Positions 51,543-61,515 are shown, counted from the first letter of the stretch. The stretch: 64,000 nucleotides of DNA from Arsenophonus endosymbiont of Aleurodicus floccissimus (GCF_900343025.1 NZ_OUND01000005.1:124001-188000), one strand, 5' to 3'. Translations and numbers: made by a program. Notes: generated from the sequence alone by a model not told the origin.

Positions 51543-52012
51543 TCATCCTGTATCCTCAAGCCTTCGCCACGGTTTCCAGATGAACAAAACACTTCCCTTA
51601 CTGTTACCTGCCTTTCCTGCTTTACCCGTCTCGGCAGAGATAAACGATAGCCTCCTATCGGTAATAAAACGCACTTCATCAGATGTTTTTAAAGCCTCAT
51701 TAAACCAGGCCGTAGACGTATCGGAAGGAAGTAACATCACAATAGTCTGGTTCTGCTTTCGACACTGCTAGGCAGCTTTCTTCACCCAGGGCATAATCTG
51801 CTGTACGGAGGATTACAGAAGATAGCACCTTTGCTATTCCTGTCGCATTTCAATGCGTCTTGCTGTTCAGTTAAAAATGCTTTGCATAGCGCATTGCTTT
51901 TATCGGCAGCAGCCTCCAGCTTGAAATTAAATTCAGCATCAAATGCTCGAAATACTTCAATAGGCGTACGCCACCGATCTTTGAATGGTTTCGGTGTATG
52001 ACTGATTAGCAT
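51543..52012 (-). pseudogene. Phage N6-adenine methyltransferase (Dam-like), frameshifted
   Basis: First part (52012-51782): DRWRTPIEVFRAFDAEFNFK, LEAAADKSNALCKAFLTEQQ and GAIFCNPPYSR with the NPPY motif. After a shift near 51785 the second part reads MLLPSDTSTAWFNEALKTSD and FIWKPW. This is the DNA_N-6-adenine-mt (phage Dam) family; its region of about 155 codons is nearly complete. Confidence 0.88.
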
Positions 52013-52062
52013 AATTTTTACACCACGGTAGGATTTTGTATAACGGAAAGTTCCAGACTTTG

Positions 52063-52251
52063 TTAATCATGCAGCGTGGCGTGATTATTACCGCTTTCTA
52101 CCAGTTTAACGGCGACATCCCATAATTCAGGATCGATATTCAGTGTTTTCTCAACATGATAACCCCTTTCCGTATATTGCTTGACCAGCCTGTTGGCTTG
52201 TTTTGTACTAATGGCTTCATGTCGAAACCAGCTTTTTTTTAAGTATGTCAT
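52063..52251 (-). CDS. Small phage protein, unrecognised
   Basis: Intact 62-residue basic protein: TKQANRLVKQYTERGYHVEK then TLNIDPELWDVAVKLVESGN. It sits just upstream of the Dam-like gene in the ninR-like region of the operon. No family is recognised. Confidence 0.6.
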   Translation of the reverse strand: MTYLKKSWFRHEAISTKQANRLVKQYTERGYHVEKTLNIDPELWDVAVKLVESGNNHATLHD

Positions 52252-52343
52252 TAGGTACTACTTGTTGAAAATTTAACAAGCTCTATTCGTACCCCACTTT
52301 TAGCGGTGAATGGAGCTATTTATTTTGGTCGCTTAAAACGCCG

Positions 52344-53090
52344 TTACGAGCGTTTTAGCCTGGTTAAAATTGATTTCTGATACCATCCATCAAACCGATT
52401 TTTGCAATTATTGGGAATGACTTTTTCCAAAACCGAACTTTGCATTGATGGCGCTGATTCTTTCCAGGCTACAGATTGGCTCGTTGGATTCATGTAAGTC
52501 TTTTTCGGTAGTAATAACTGTGACTTGGGTATCACATAGCCGTTACGCAATTTTTTTGTTAAGCCATCAATCAACAACCTTGCTATGTCCTCAAACTGTC
52601 TTGCGTTTAATGATGCAGCAATCATCGCCCGATAAAGTTCATGAACCAGCCAATAATTGGCATTCGAACCATAGTCAAATTCATGTATATCATCGTGCCC
52701 TCGTTGGCGGCAGTAGGCTTGTAACTTTTCGCTCAGTTGTTGAGGCGTGGGTAGTCCGTATTCCTCTGCTAAACCTTGCTGACACCAGTAGATAAATTGT
52801 CCAACAGACGGTAAAAACGGCGATTTTTGTTGTCTGGCAATACGCAACCCTGCGTTGATGTGACGGTCAGAGTTGATGTTGTTTTAAGCGAATGCGGTAA
52901 TCCATTGTTGCTTGAATATTTCGATTTCTACCGATATTTTTAGCACTGAAATACTGGCCGGAAAAATCACTTTCAGACTCTCAAAAAATCGGTTAAACAG
53001 TTTGATGAAAGATGGGTTAATCGTGTTTTCAGTCGGTTGTACACACAACTGCTGGCGGTTAATTTTAGCGGTTAGAGTGTTGAAACGCAT
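52344..53090 (-). pseudogene. Lambda P-like replication protein, interrupted
   Basis: N-terminal part near 53060-52884 reads INPSFIKLFNRFFESLKVIF and EIFKQQWITAFA, then a TAA; after it GLRIARQQKSPFLPSVGQFI and YWCQQGL followed by YWLVHELYRAMIAASL give the P signature (RIARxQxxPFLPSxGQF). Another shift is not needed downstream. P recruits the host helicase DnaB to the O-bound origin. The 5' end is appro­ximate. Confidence 0.83.
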
Positions 53091-53099
53091 TGCATAAAA

Positions 53100-53779
53100 C
53101 ACCCTCCAGTCCATTAGCCCAACTGGTATCGTTCCAGGCGGCCTCAAGCTCATCACGACGACTGTTTGACGATTTTTTATTTCTAACCAGGTAGCGTTAA
53201 AACCTTGCCAGTTTCGCAGCATGCATTCAGCCAGTACGGTATCGGTGGGATATCCTAGCGCATTGGCTTCGTTGACTGCGGTTGCCAGTCGATTCAGGGC
53301 AGTTTGGGTGAGGTGAGCCTTTTTGTTTTTTCAATGCTGGAGATAATCAGCCCAAACGGATTCGCTGGGTAGCTGCTCAAACCGGGACAAATCCAGCTTA
53401 GATTTTTTCGCGATGATCTGAATTTTCGGTAGCGAAATACCTCCCGCAACCACCAAAATACCATCTTGCAGGTAGTCTTCTGCTGTGGAAGATTTCTGCA
53501 GTAAGATTATCCCTGATTTCAGACAGGCTAGTTTAGCGAAAGATTTTTCTCTGGGAGAGCTTGCGTCGATTTCAATGCCACATTGGTTGCCGTGCTTGTC
53601 ACTCACCAGCAAATCAATTCTTCCAGAACGACCATCACCCCCGTTCCTGTACTCGAAACTCCCTGTTGCACTCGAAACCAAGTCCGATAATTTTTTGCTC
53701 AACGGCTCGATGCAGTTCATCGGCAGACTTGTCGACAAACTCTTGAAATTCACCACGCAGCGAATCTGCCAAAATTAGC
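53100..53779 (-). pseudogene. Nuclease-like domain joined to a replication-initiator C-terminal domain
   Basis: Reading from 53779: SLRGEFQEFVDKSADELHRA, a shift near 53650, YRNGGDGRSGRIDLLVSDKH and CGIEIDASSPREKSFAKLAC (a PD-(D/E)xK-like GRIDLLV....GIEID pattern), then LPSESVWADYLQH, TAA, and in a new frame KAHLTQTALNRLATAVNEAN and LAECMLRNWQGFNATWL. The last two pieces are the usual C-terminal domain of phage O-like replication proteins. The nuclease-like part therefore lies between the O N-terminal domain (53808-54254) and an O-type C-terminal domain. Confidence 0.55.
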
Positions 53780-53807
53780 TTTAAGTCAAAATTTTGAGAA
53801 GGAAGGG

Positions 53808-54254
53808 TTAGGGATGGGGATTTATATTATTATATTTATTTTCTTTCTCTTTTTTTGGTGTGTAGCTGTTTGGGCTACACTGTTTTGTCGCTGATTTAGT
53901 AATATTTGATGAAAGATTCCACGCTTGGAAATTTTGATTTACACCAATTTTATCACCACAGATTGAAAGCATGTTTAACTTAATCAATTCTGATTTTGCT
54001 CTATTGATATGGGCGTGATGGATACCTGTCATTTCACTGAGTTGCATATCTGTTATACGGTCGTAATCTTTACCCCAGCCAATCGTCATTCTATGAATTG
54101 CATCAAAAATTTTATATTGACGGAATGTAATCGGTGCGCGTAGAAGCGCTTCTTTGAGGTTATTATTCCACTGAGTAAAGCCATTCTCAGTTATGGGTAG
54201 ATGAATGTGCTTTATCTTCTGATTAAAAATTAGTATAGGTAATGTTAGTCATAA
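53808..54254 (-). pseudogene. Phage replication protein O, N-terminal domain
   Basis: NGFTQWNNNLKEALLRAPIT and FRQYKIFDAIHR lead into the open piece 54089-53808: MTIGWGKDYDRITDMQLSEM, IHHAHINRAKSELIKLNML. This is the Phage_rep_O winged-helix domain (TxRQxxIxxAIxRxTxGW.....). The first 50 codons lie in another frame than the nominal ATG. It ends in KKEKENKYNNINPHP at 53808, just before the nuclease-like segment. O binds the phage origin. Confidence 0.8.
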
Positions 54255-54307
54255 CGACAATCCTTTAATTTATTTTAAGAAAAATAGATAATGAGATAAG
54301 TTGTCGT

Positions 54308-54550
54308 TCAACTGTACTTATCGATTTCGTGCAAAATACAATCTATATTCGCGCAGAGATAGTCGAGTATTTCAGGTAGCCAAGGATTCGGTTTACTTGC
54401 ACATTCACCCGCATCAAAGTACTTGTAAATGTTAGCGGCGACTTCTCTTACTCTAATTAATCTGCTATGACTTTCGTGACTAATTTCCAGCTTTATGTTT
54501 TCCTGCTGAGTAGCGGGGTATCAATAATTCTCATATTGATTTCCTTCCAT
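54308..54550 (-). pseudogene. Small phage gene upstream of O with in-frame UGA, unrecognised
   Basis: MEGNQYENY, TGA, then YPATQQENIKLEISHESHSR, LIRVREVAANIYKYFDAGE and LPEILDYLCANIDCILHEID, ending at TGA 54308. One frame throughout, about 80 codons. Its place before O suggests a cII/cro-region gene, but no similarity is seen. Confidence 0.45.
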
Positions 54551-54566
54551 GCCAGCGTACATAGGT

Positions 54567-55200
54567 TTACGACCGGCCCAGATAAGGCGGCTGTCTTTGA
54601 ATAGGGCGGTGAAGGTGCGGAAATCTTGGCGAGTGAATGACACTTTGCTGTAGGGGAACGGCTGAATCTAGAGGAATAATCCAATAGACATCTGTAAATT
54701 TAGGGTGAGTTTGGCTGAGGATAGTAGTCGCCATTGATGCGATCTCCATACAGTTATTCAGGAAATCACCGCTAGAGGTTCCAATCTCTTTATGGGCGGC
54801 GACGCTATCTATCAGGGTTGGAACTACTGGACTGTATGGTCTCCAGCCAATCCGAAGATTGCCCTGACAAGGCCACCATTGAATTCAGGTGGGCATTGTC
54901 TGCGACATAAAAAAGACGCTATCTTCGGCGTCTATTGTCGCCATACAGTCATTCAGGGTTCCAAACCTGTCACTAGGATTAACTAGCGCATGATTACTAA
55001 AGGCGAAGTTTGCCAAAACAGGCAAGGTTTTTTTAATATAATTAGCGCTAAACGACACTCTGCCGTAAGGGATAGTAGAGTATTCTGGGATAATCCTAGT
55101 AGGTATTAATAAACTCAGGGCGAGTTGGGATTGGGATAGTAGCCATAGCGGTTGCCTCTCGTATAAGGTTTTGTAACCTCACCCATCCGCTACGAAACGG
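54567..55200 (-). pseudogene. Ash-like phage gene remnants with a diverged internal duplication
   Basis: Two related stretches on the minus strand begin MATTILSQTHPKFTDVYWII (near 54730) and MATIPIPTRPEFINTY (near 55160), each followed by similar but decayed sequence containing PLxQSV; between them lies GLVRAIFGLAGDHTV. These recall the Ash proteins of enterobacterial phages, whose genes are often duplicated and mosaic. Frames are broken throughout. Confidence 0.45.
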
Positions 55201-55427
55201 GGGTGGTGAGACGTAACAGGGTTCGTAGACCAGCATACGAGAAACTAGCGAGCCTTAAGGCTCGCCCGTCACGTCCCACCATAACAGGGAAGTAACACTG
55301 ATTTCGGACACAAAAAAACCGCAATTCTAAGCGGCTTATGATGCCCGCTCGTATACTCGTGCTACGAAACCGGGCACCCGTTTTGTTAAGGTGTTCAATA
55401 CAATATAGCTGATGTTTTGCCCTTGCG
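55201..55427. other. Decayed phage sequence, no clear gene
   Basis: The minus strand contains GIISRLELRFFCVRNQCYFP-type pieces resembling the leader part of Ash-like genes, with several stops. I see no complete gene. Inverted pairs such as GAGCCTTAAGGCTC (55249-55262) give a short hairpin. Confidence 0.35.
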
Positions 55428-56223
55428 TCAAACGAATTCACTCGCTGCTGCTTCCTGTTCAGCAACAAGTATGTCATTGAATTTTTGGAGCGCTTTTTCG
55501 TTGTAGTGGAAGGACTCAACCTGTTTACTGCTATAGCGTGACTTGTCTAGATAGTATTTGCCGTATGTATCGTTCTTCATGTTGCTGTCATTGGTAATAC
55601 GACCAATCTTGTTAGCTGAAATATTAAACATCTTGCCGATTTCCGGGGCGGTATAGCTCTTTTCTTCAATTACCGGCAGGGGGATGGCTTCATGTCTCGC
55701 TATAGGATAGATGAGCCCAGCGATAACGGTTTGACATGCTGCATCAGAAAGCCCCCTGTAGCCCACTGGAAGGTCTTTTCTGCTATCTCCATCTGAATTT
55801 GCATCGCTCTGGCCTTGCGGTACTCGGGCAAACCACTACTTTCATCTCGGTGAGTTTTATTCATGCTGTAGCTGCCCTGATGACGTAATACTGGTAAGAC
55901 TTCTTTACATACCCAATCCTGAACACGTTCAGCAGAGGGGAGTTTGCTTTTTAGTATCAGGCGGTAGAGATCTGATTCGGGCGCAAGGATGACACCTTTA
56001 GATTTGAAATCGAATCCTGATTCTAGCGCCTGGCTAGAATTAGGTTTAATCAATAACTTACAGTTGTCTTGTAACGCTTCGTGCGGATTTTTATATCCAA
56101 GCGCCTTCGCCAGTTCTACTGCGAAAAACACCGGCTTATTTTTATCCCCTGTGTGCCTTGAAGCTCAACATCATAATCAGCAGATTTAAATAGCATTAAT
56201 TGTGTTTTGGGAATTTTGGTCAT
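55428..56223 (-). pseudogene. BRO-N type phage antirepressor, frameshifted
   Basis: MTKIPKTQLMLFKSADYDVE starts at 56223; after a shift VFFAVELAKALGYKNPHEAL, ILAPESDLYRLILKSKLPSA and WVCKEVLPVLRHQGSYSM form the BRO-N domain. Another shift near 55760 leads to the C-terminal part LSDAACQTVIAGLIYPIARH and SYTAPEIGKMFNISANKIGR. This is the antirepressor fold that titrates lambda/P22-type repressors. Confidence 0.87.
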
Positions 56224-56457
56224 AACCATTTTCCATAGTTAAACGGATATGGTTAAAGCGCATTAAGGATTATTAACGTGCGAAATTTACAGATTGGGTT
56301 ATGCCGCAAATCGGTTCATCATGACGCTTAAAAGCTTAGGGAAAAAAACTATCGTAGAAGTGTTGCTGCGTCTGATGCGGGTTATTGTGGGCAGGATAAT
56401 AGCCCTATGCCACCTGACTATATTTTTCGTGGGCAAATTGACCATTCCAGTTTTTCT

Positions 56458-57254
56458 TCAGTGGTAGCTTACCTTTGAGATATTGTTGATATAACCATGA
56501 AGCCCCTTTTTTAGCAGAACGATTTTGTAATACTGACGTTGCCCAAAACCCGTTGTTGCAATATAGGGTGACTCGGTTAAATATTTATCGTGTGCATAAG
56601 CATGTACTCGCCAGACATAAGACTTGTAGATATCCTTTTTTGCATCGTAGAGAAAATGCCGCGATTCTAGAAATAAATTGACCTGGTTAATATTTACGCC
56701 ATTAAGTTGTTTACAGAACTGGACGGGTGACATGCCAACCTGGAATAGGTTTTTTAAACTATCGATTTTGGTTTCAAGTTGTTGAACCTGCACACCTAAC
56801 AGTTGAATTTTTTATGTTGCTCAGCTCATGCAATCGCCGATTCAGCAGGGTCAAGGAAATTAGGTAAGTCTAAAGTTGTCGGGTCATTAGGTAATGATTT
56901 TTGATTAAAGTAAGCAGATTCCATTTTTTCAAAGAAAGACCATGCTTCATCAGTATCAACAATTTTTGACATACGTGCTGCGCCTTTTTCTGTATATAAG
57001 GTAATAGCCCGTGCTTTGTTCGAAATTTGTGCGTAAATATTATTTACTCGCAAATGTGCTAGCGCTTCACCCGTAACATTGAAATAATGAATGCCTTCAA
57101 TAAAACGAGATTTGTTGTTAGATAAATTCATTCTGATATTTGAGGCTTCAGTGTCATAACCAGAAGCAAGGGTTTCAGTCGTCACAACACGAACATTTTG
57201 CCACTCAATAACTGGTAATTGAGTGGAATCGATAGTAATTAATTCAGTTTTCAT
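56458..57254 (-). pseudogene. ORF6N-domain antirepressor-like protein with in-frame UGA
   Basis: The first 142 codons (57254-56826) carry ORF6N: STQLPVIEWQNVRVVTTETL, IRMNLSNNKSRFIEGIHYF and AITLYTEKGAARMSKIVDT. TGA 56826 falls in AESAIA-stop-AEQHK, where homologues have Trp. A further frame change precedes the C-terminal part at 56793-56458 (LETKIDSLKNLFQVGMSPVQ, GFGQRQYYKIVLLKKGLHGY). Regulatory protein of the Ant type. Confidence 0.82.
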
Positions 57255-57266
57255 CGTGTTTGTCCT

Positions 57267-57647
57267 TTAGTGAGTTGTGTATGGTATGAGTTGAGTTGCA
57301 GAGATATTCAAGTTGTCCATAATCACTTCATCGATAAAATACTAGCTTGCCTGTTTCCCTTTTTCGTTGCGCTCAACCATTGATAGTTCTTTCGCCATAT
57401 CGATGCTGATGCAGTAGTCTTTCATTGTACGTTGGCGAGATTTTGCACTCCCTGATTTTGGGGAGCTCAAATTTCCTACAATTATGTAGTCCTGATTTTT
57501 AACAAATCCATACTGGTTAATTCAGTCTTTAATTCATGTGGTAAAATCTTTACCGATTTCTAAAAAAGCATGTAAATCAGGGGCATTGACAGTCTGGATT
57601 AATTCATTATTGATGTTTTTTGTTTCAATATTCATTAAATTTTGCAT
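57267..57647 (-). pseudogene. AntA/AntB-type antirepressor N-domain with two UGA codons
   Basis: MQNLMNIETKNINNELIQTV, NAPDLHAFLEIGKDFTT, TGA, IKD, TGA, INQYGFVKNQDYIIVGNL, then SRQRTMKDYCISIDMAKELS and MVERNEKGKQA, the AntA/AntB signature (KDFTTWIKDRI). The two TGAs replace a Trp and an Arg codon. The end shifts to FIDEVIMDNLNISATQLIPY at TAA 57267, next to the ORF6N gene. Confidence 0.83.
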
Positions 57648-57664
57648 AAAGATATTACTCAAAA

Positions 57665-58091
57665 TTAATTGATTAATGATTGTTCTAACATAACAGAAGG
57701 CCGAATACGTCGCTCTTGCTTGTAGAAAGCGAGCATTGCCAATCCAGCTTGAACTTTATCGGTTAGCGGTTGTGTAGGTGTAGAAATAACTTCATCAAAA
57801 GTACGAATCACTTTGAGATTGAAAGCAGCACTAATCCACATGGCGTATGCATAAACCGGTTCTTTAGCAACGTATGTTCCTTGCTCTACGCCTCCTCGAA
57901 TAACCTAGGGAGGATTTCCACCCTCGCTTACAAATTGAGCAATTAAGTTTCCGGTTTTTTTCGTTGTCAAGCCAGAATTTGGGCTTATCCTTTTCCAACC
58001 CTCCGGCTGCTTTGTGTAAATCATTCAAACAATAACGCCCGAAAGCATCCTGACGGACGCCAGTATTTTCGATTACAATTAATTTGTTCAT
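57665..58091 (-). pseudogene. KilA-N domain phage protein, frameshifted
   Basis: MNKLIVIENTGVRQDAFGRY then CLNDLHKAAGGLEKDKPKFW opens at 58091; after a shift near 57965 GNLIAQFVSEGGNPP, TAG, VIRGGVEQGTYVAKEPVYAY, AMWISAAFNLKVIRTFDEVI and a C-terminal helix follow, ending at TAA 57665. The pattern of ENTGxRxDxxGRYxLNDLHKAAG is the KilA-N domain. Confidence 0.87.
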
Positions 58092-58199
58092 ATTGATTTC
58101 TTCATCTACTAGATGTTGTCAAAATGCTTAGAGGACTAGCAAAGTTTTGCAGATTGGCATTAAAAAAGGTTACACTTGACCAAAAGGAGAAATTTCACG

Positions 58200-58641
58200 A
58201 TGGGCCAAATCGCATTTGATACACAAGAATTTGTCGAAACACTAGAAAACGTTGGGTTGCCGAAAGATCAGGCTAAGGCGATATCCCTTGTTGTGCGTAA
58301 ATCACATGAAGTCGCTGACCTTGCTACCAAGCGCGATCTTGAAGACGTTCGCAAGGATTTATCCGCAGAAATTGCCGATGTCCGTAAAGACATGGAGCAT
58401 CGTTTTGAGAAAGTTGAGGCTCAGATTGCCGATGTTCGTAAGGATATGGAATATCCGCTTTGAAAAAAGCGAAACACAGCTACAAGCTCGTTTTGAGAAA
58501 ACTGATGCTCAAATAAGCCTAGTCCGCAAAGATATGGAGGCATTAACTAATGGATTACTAATAAAACTCAGCAGAGTTATTGTTATAACTATTGGTCTTG
58601 CATCAACCCTTGCGGTATTAATAATTAAATTTTTGCCTTAA
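58200..58641 (+). pseudogene. DUF1640-like coiled-coil protein with C-terminal membrane helix, frameshifted
   Basis: AAGGAG precedes ATG 58200: MGQIAFDTQEFVETLENVGL, PKDQAKAISLVVRKSHEVAD, then heptad repeats ADVRKDMEHRFEKVEAQIAD. A one-base shift near 58452 is needed to continue RFEKSETQLQARFEKTDAQI and the membrane helix VIVITIGLASTLAVLIIKFL, ending at 58641. Plus-strand orientation against the minus-strand early genes suggests an independent unit with its own promoter. Confidence 0.75.
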
Positions 58642-58903
58642 GAAGTTATTGTTAAAGATATAGCCATATTTATTAGCCTTATTTTTTTTTCTTATTACTT
58701 ATTATATTTTCATCTTAAGGTCTTCAATAAAAAGAGGCAACATAACGTTTTCAGATATAACCCAAGAATTATATAAAATATTGTTTTGGCTTTTGAAAAT
58801 ATTAAGCGCTATTTGTGTAGAGGTTTGGCTATATTTTTTATATTTTATAAATCTATTCTTTTAGTTTTTGGTTAAAACTTTTCCACTAACAATTAATTTA
58901 TTT
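58642..58903. other. AT-rich non-coding stretch
   Basis: Between two convergent genes. T-rich and A-rich runs are present but no strong hairpin or gene is seen. Confidence 0.4.
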
Positions 58904-59495
58904 TTAACCCCAAAACACATCATCCCCAGGATATTCCGATTGATATTGTTGATAGTAGCTTGGTGGGGCGTGCTTCCTTTCATCTTTATCCTGTAGCATG
59001 GCAATCTTTTTATCTATTATTTCAGAAGAAAGTCCGTTTAATTTTTCTTCTAGCGTCTGACGAGTTTGCGCAACGAAAGGCAAGAGAATGTCGAAACTGT
59101 AAGTATCTTGTCCGTTCGTTTTTGTTTTCAGCGTTTTTTGCAAGACAAAACCAATACGTTTATTGGTAAGCTCTGGTGCTATATGGGTATGGACATTAAT
59201 CATTTTCGTTGTTAATTGACCGACATCAGTACAACTCATAATGGCGTGGATCATGTTGATACCATATTGATTTGGCGGGCCGTCTTTTTTCTTACAATAG
59301 ACGTTGAGTTAGTTGGCTTTCTTGCCATCATCAGCCTCAACCGAAAATTCAATCGATTCACAGCGCCGCCGCCGCTGGTGACATATTTTGCTTCCCGAAT
59401 CGTAACAACATAAGACCCCCCGATTCCGTAATAAATCCACTTTTACCCGCAGCCAACGCAGATTCTGCATTGTAAGTGAACGTAATATTATCCAA
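58904..59495 (-). pseudogene. Phage recombination-associated protein (DUF669-like, candidate ssDNA-binding), frameshifted
   Basis: TTG 59495 after GGAGAAG begins DNITFTYNAESALAAGKSGF; a shift in a G6 run near 59420 gives YVVTIREAKYVTSGGGAVNR, then a TAA near 59310 in place of a sense codon, and an open end NQYGINMIHAIMSCTDVGQL, ELTNKRIGFVLQKTLKTKTN, SEYPGDDVFWG. Proteins of this type sit next to YqaJ exonucleases in phage recombination modules. The family label is tentative. Confidence 0.6.
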
Positions 59496-59546
59496 GATAC
59501 TTCTCCTTTAAAACGAGATTTTCTTTTTGATTCGATTGAGGGTTAA

Positions 59547-60134
59547 TTAAATAAAATCAATAAATTGAGTTCGGCGTATTTGAAGTTGCTGAATCTCTTC
59601 CTGATAATCTTTACGATATAACCTGTGGGTCATTAATTGACCTGTTTCTAGAAAATCCGTGCAATAACTAATAAAATCCACCCAATCACGACCTGTACAA
59701 TCAAAGTGCCCTATGGGTTGCCATTTGTAAGCAGGGTCAAAAGATTCGTGTTCCAAAGTGGCATAATGCACGGGCGCGGTAACAGACTTAATTTCAATAA
59801 TCCCGTCATCTCCGACTAATCCATCAGGACTATCGCCATAATCACCGCAATCAAAAAATCCACCGTTAGTTACGTCAACAAAGTTTATTTCTTCATATAG
59901 CCTTCTGGCTATTGGCTCCTGTTTGTGTCCGCGTAATATGAACATGTGATCATTAGTGAAACTAAATTCTGATTTTTTCCCTGTAATAATTTTCAGGGCA
60001 ATTTGTAACGCATATCGCTTTGCCGGTTCGCCGAAAGCTTTTCCCTGGTTGCTGATAAAACAGCTAAACTGTGATGCAGTCACCTTTCCTAAACGAAGCG
60101 CATCCCATTTCTTCCGTATTTTGCTGTACGTCAT
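59547..60134 (-). CDS. YqaJ/lambda-type exonuclease
   Basis: Intact 195-residue protein: WDALRLGKVTASQFSCFISN at the start, then CGDYGDSPDGLVGDDGIIEI followed by KS, the PDG...IEIK metal-binding core of the YqaJ viral recombinase family, and YKWQPIGHFDCTGRDWVDFI. It would resect double-stranded DNA ends for recombination. Its ATG overlaps the upstream stop (TAATG-like junction at 60131-60134). Confidence 0.9.
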   Translation of the reverse strand: MTYSKIRKKWDALRLGKVTASQFSCFISNQGKAFGEPAKRYALQIALKIITGKKSEFSFTNDHMFILRGHKQEPIARRLYEEINFVDVTNGGFFDCGDYGDSPDGLVGDDGIIEIKSVTAPVHYATLEHESFDPAYKWQPIGHFDCTGRDWVDFISYCTDFLETGQLMTHRLYRKDYQEEIQQLQIRRTQFIDFI

Positions 60135-60637
60135 ACCATTGTATTAGTACACTCCTTCTTGAGGCGTTCCTGGTCTTCCAGCGACATATCAACATGCGCT
60201 AATACTTTTTCTAGCGAGCCAGTATTAAGATAACTTTGCTTGGCTCTTTCCCATAACTCTAGCTGACTTGGCGTTAATATTTTTTTCCTGATGATAACGG
60301 GATATATTCTTAACCCATCGACATATTCTTGTCGGTTTTTTACCCGTTCAACGCAAATCATGACTTTTACATTTCGCCAATCTTCAAGAAACGGCTAACC
60401 GGTTATTTGTCTAACCATTTTGCTATTGGTCACATTGAGAATCATTGGCTTAACTGCCTCGTCGGGTCTAATTTCTTTCTCTTTAAAATAAGCCGTGTTA
60501 AAAACATTTTTTGTTCTTCTCGTCTTATCCGCTTCAAATAAAACCTTAGAGATGGTTAATACTGTTGGTTCAACAATATCGGCGCTGCTCAAATAAGGGG
60601 AATCGAACGCCTTTCTATAATGCGTTTTTTCTGTCAT
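60131..60637 (-). pseudogene. Phage early protein with a single in-frame amber codon
   Basis: One frame of 168 codons (60637 to 60131) with a single TAG near 60392: SSADIVEPTVLTISKVLFEA and MILNVTNSKMVRQITG before it, PFLEDWRNVKVMICVERVKN and SLEDQERLKKEC after it. The joined protein would be a small phage protein often found with recombination genes; function unknown. An internal ATG at 60361 could restart the C-terminal half. Confidence 0.65.
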
Positions 60638-60930
60638 TAAGCGGGCGCCTCATAATAAGAATCTTGACACTTCTTCACATAAAGAATTTTGGCAAGTTGT
60701 TGAACTAAGTCATAGAGTGCATTATTGAAACCAGGGGTGGTTTGGATTACGAGAAGAGACTCATCATAATTATCTTCGTAAGTAAAGATTTGCTTTGATA
60801 AGACGTGAGCAAGATAGCCGTCATTTAAAGATTCATAAATGCGTTCGCCTTCTTTATCGCAGGCTTCAAGTTGCTCTTGTGTGAAGTCATTGATTATGCG
60901 TAAAATTTTTTTCTCGGTTGCCAGATCCAT
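60637..60930 (-). CDS. Small phage early protein, unrecognised
   Basis: Intact 97-residue acidic protein: MDLATEKKILRIINDFTQEQ, LNDGYLAHVLSKQIFTYEDN, GFNNALYDLVQQLAKILYVK. GGAGACGTA precedes its ATG. The TAA overlaps the ATG of the next gene, so both form one operon with the exonuclease. Confidence 0.65.
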   Translation of the reverse strand: MDLATEKKILRIINDFTQEQLEACDKEGERIYESLNDGYLAHVLSKQIFTYEDNYDESLLVIQTTPGFNNALYDLVQQLAKILYVKKCQDSYYEAPA

Positions 60931-61034
60931 TACGTCTCCTTCTGTGAGGATAACGGTTCTTCACCGTATAAAGATAAGTTTTTGTTAGACAGCGGTTGTT
61001 GATACTGTCTGTGGGATGTCTATCTAATTGATTT

Positions 61035-61214
61035 TTAAATGCAACCAGCAGGTTCCACAATAGCATTTTCTTGTGTGTGATGTTCACTCCATACACGATT
61101 AATGATTTCTTCGGTTGAGCATTTTTTTAGTAAATTTAATCTTATTGTACGTATTCTATACTGATCTCTATAGTGCATTTGCCGCCGTTCACGGCAACGT
61201 TGACGAGCATTCAT
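61035..61214 (-). CDS. Small basic phage protein of 59 residues, unrecognised
   Basis: MNARQRCRERRQMHYRDQYR then IRTIRLNLLKKCSTEEIINR and VWSEHHTQENAIVEPAGCI, TAA at 61035. Open and highly basic at its N-terminus, consistent with a small nucleic-acid-binding early protein. The frame might once have continued, since SHRQYQQPLSNKNLSLYGEE follows in another frame up to 60935. Confidence 0.5.
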   Translation of the reverse strand: MNARQRCRERRQMHYRDQYRIRTIRLNLLKKCSTEEIINRVWSEHHTQENAIVEPAGCI

Positions 61215-61515
61215 TGATAAATGTCTCCTCTATAAGAAGATTTATGCTAAGCATGAAAAATACTTACTACAAATCCACCTATTGGTTATTTGGGGTTTGT
61301 GTACACCTGTATCGGCATACTCCGGCTGGAAAGTCCCTACGAAAGTAGGCTCAACTCCGCTTCGTATAAACAACCTACAAAGCTATCAGCAAATTACAGG
61401 CGCAACTTCCCCACCATCCGTTTCACAGACTTTTTTTGCTGATACCAAAATGTTAAAGAGCAGTTCAGCGGCAAACGCTAGCTATGGACTTTTATTCAAA
61501 TTTCTTGCTTGGTAA
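61215..61515. other. Early-region gap of about 300 bases
   Basis: No gene is supported. Plus-strand frames across it are not protein-like. It lies in the early left-type promoter region of the prophage, so promoters are expected, but I cannot point to one with confidence. Confidence 0.35.

Noticed and set aside
61282-61515. Plus-strand ORF of 77 codons in the early region
   Set aside because: No ribosome-binding site or family; it overlaps the end of the minus-strand Cox-like gene, which has better support.
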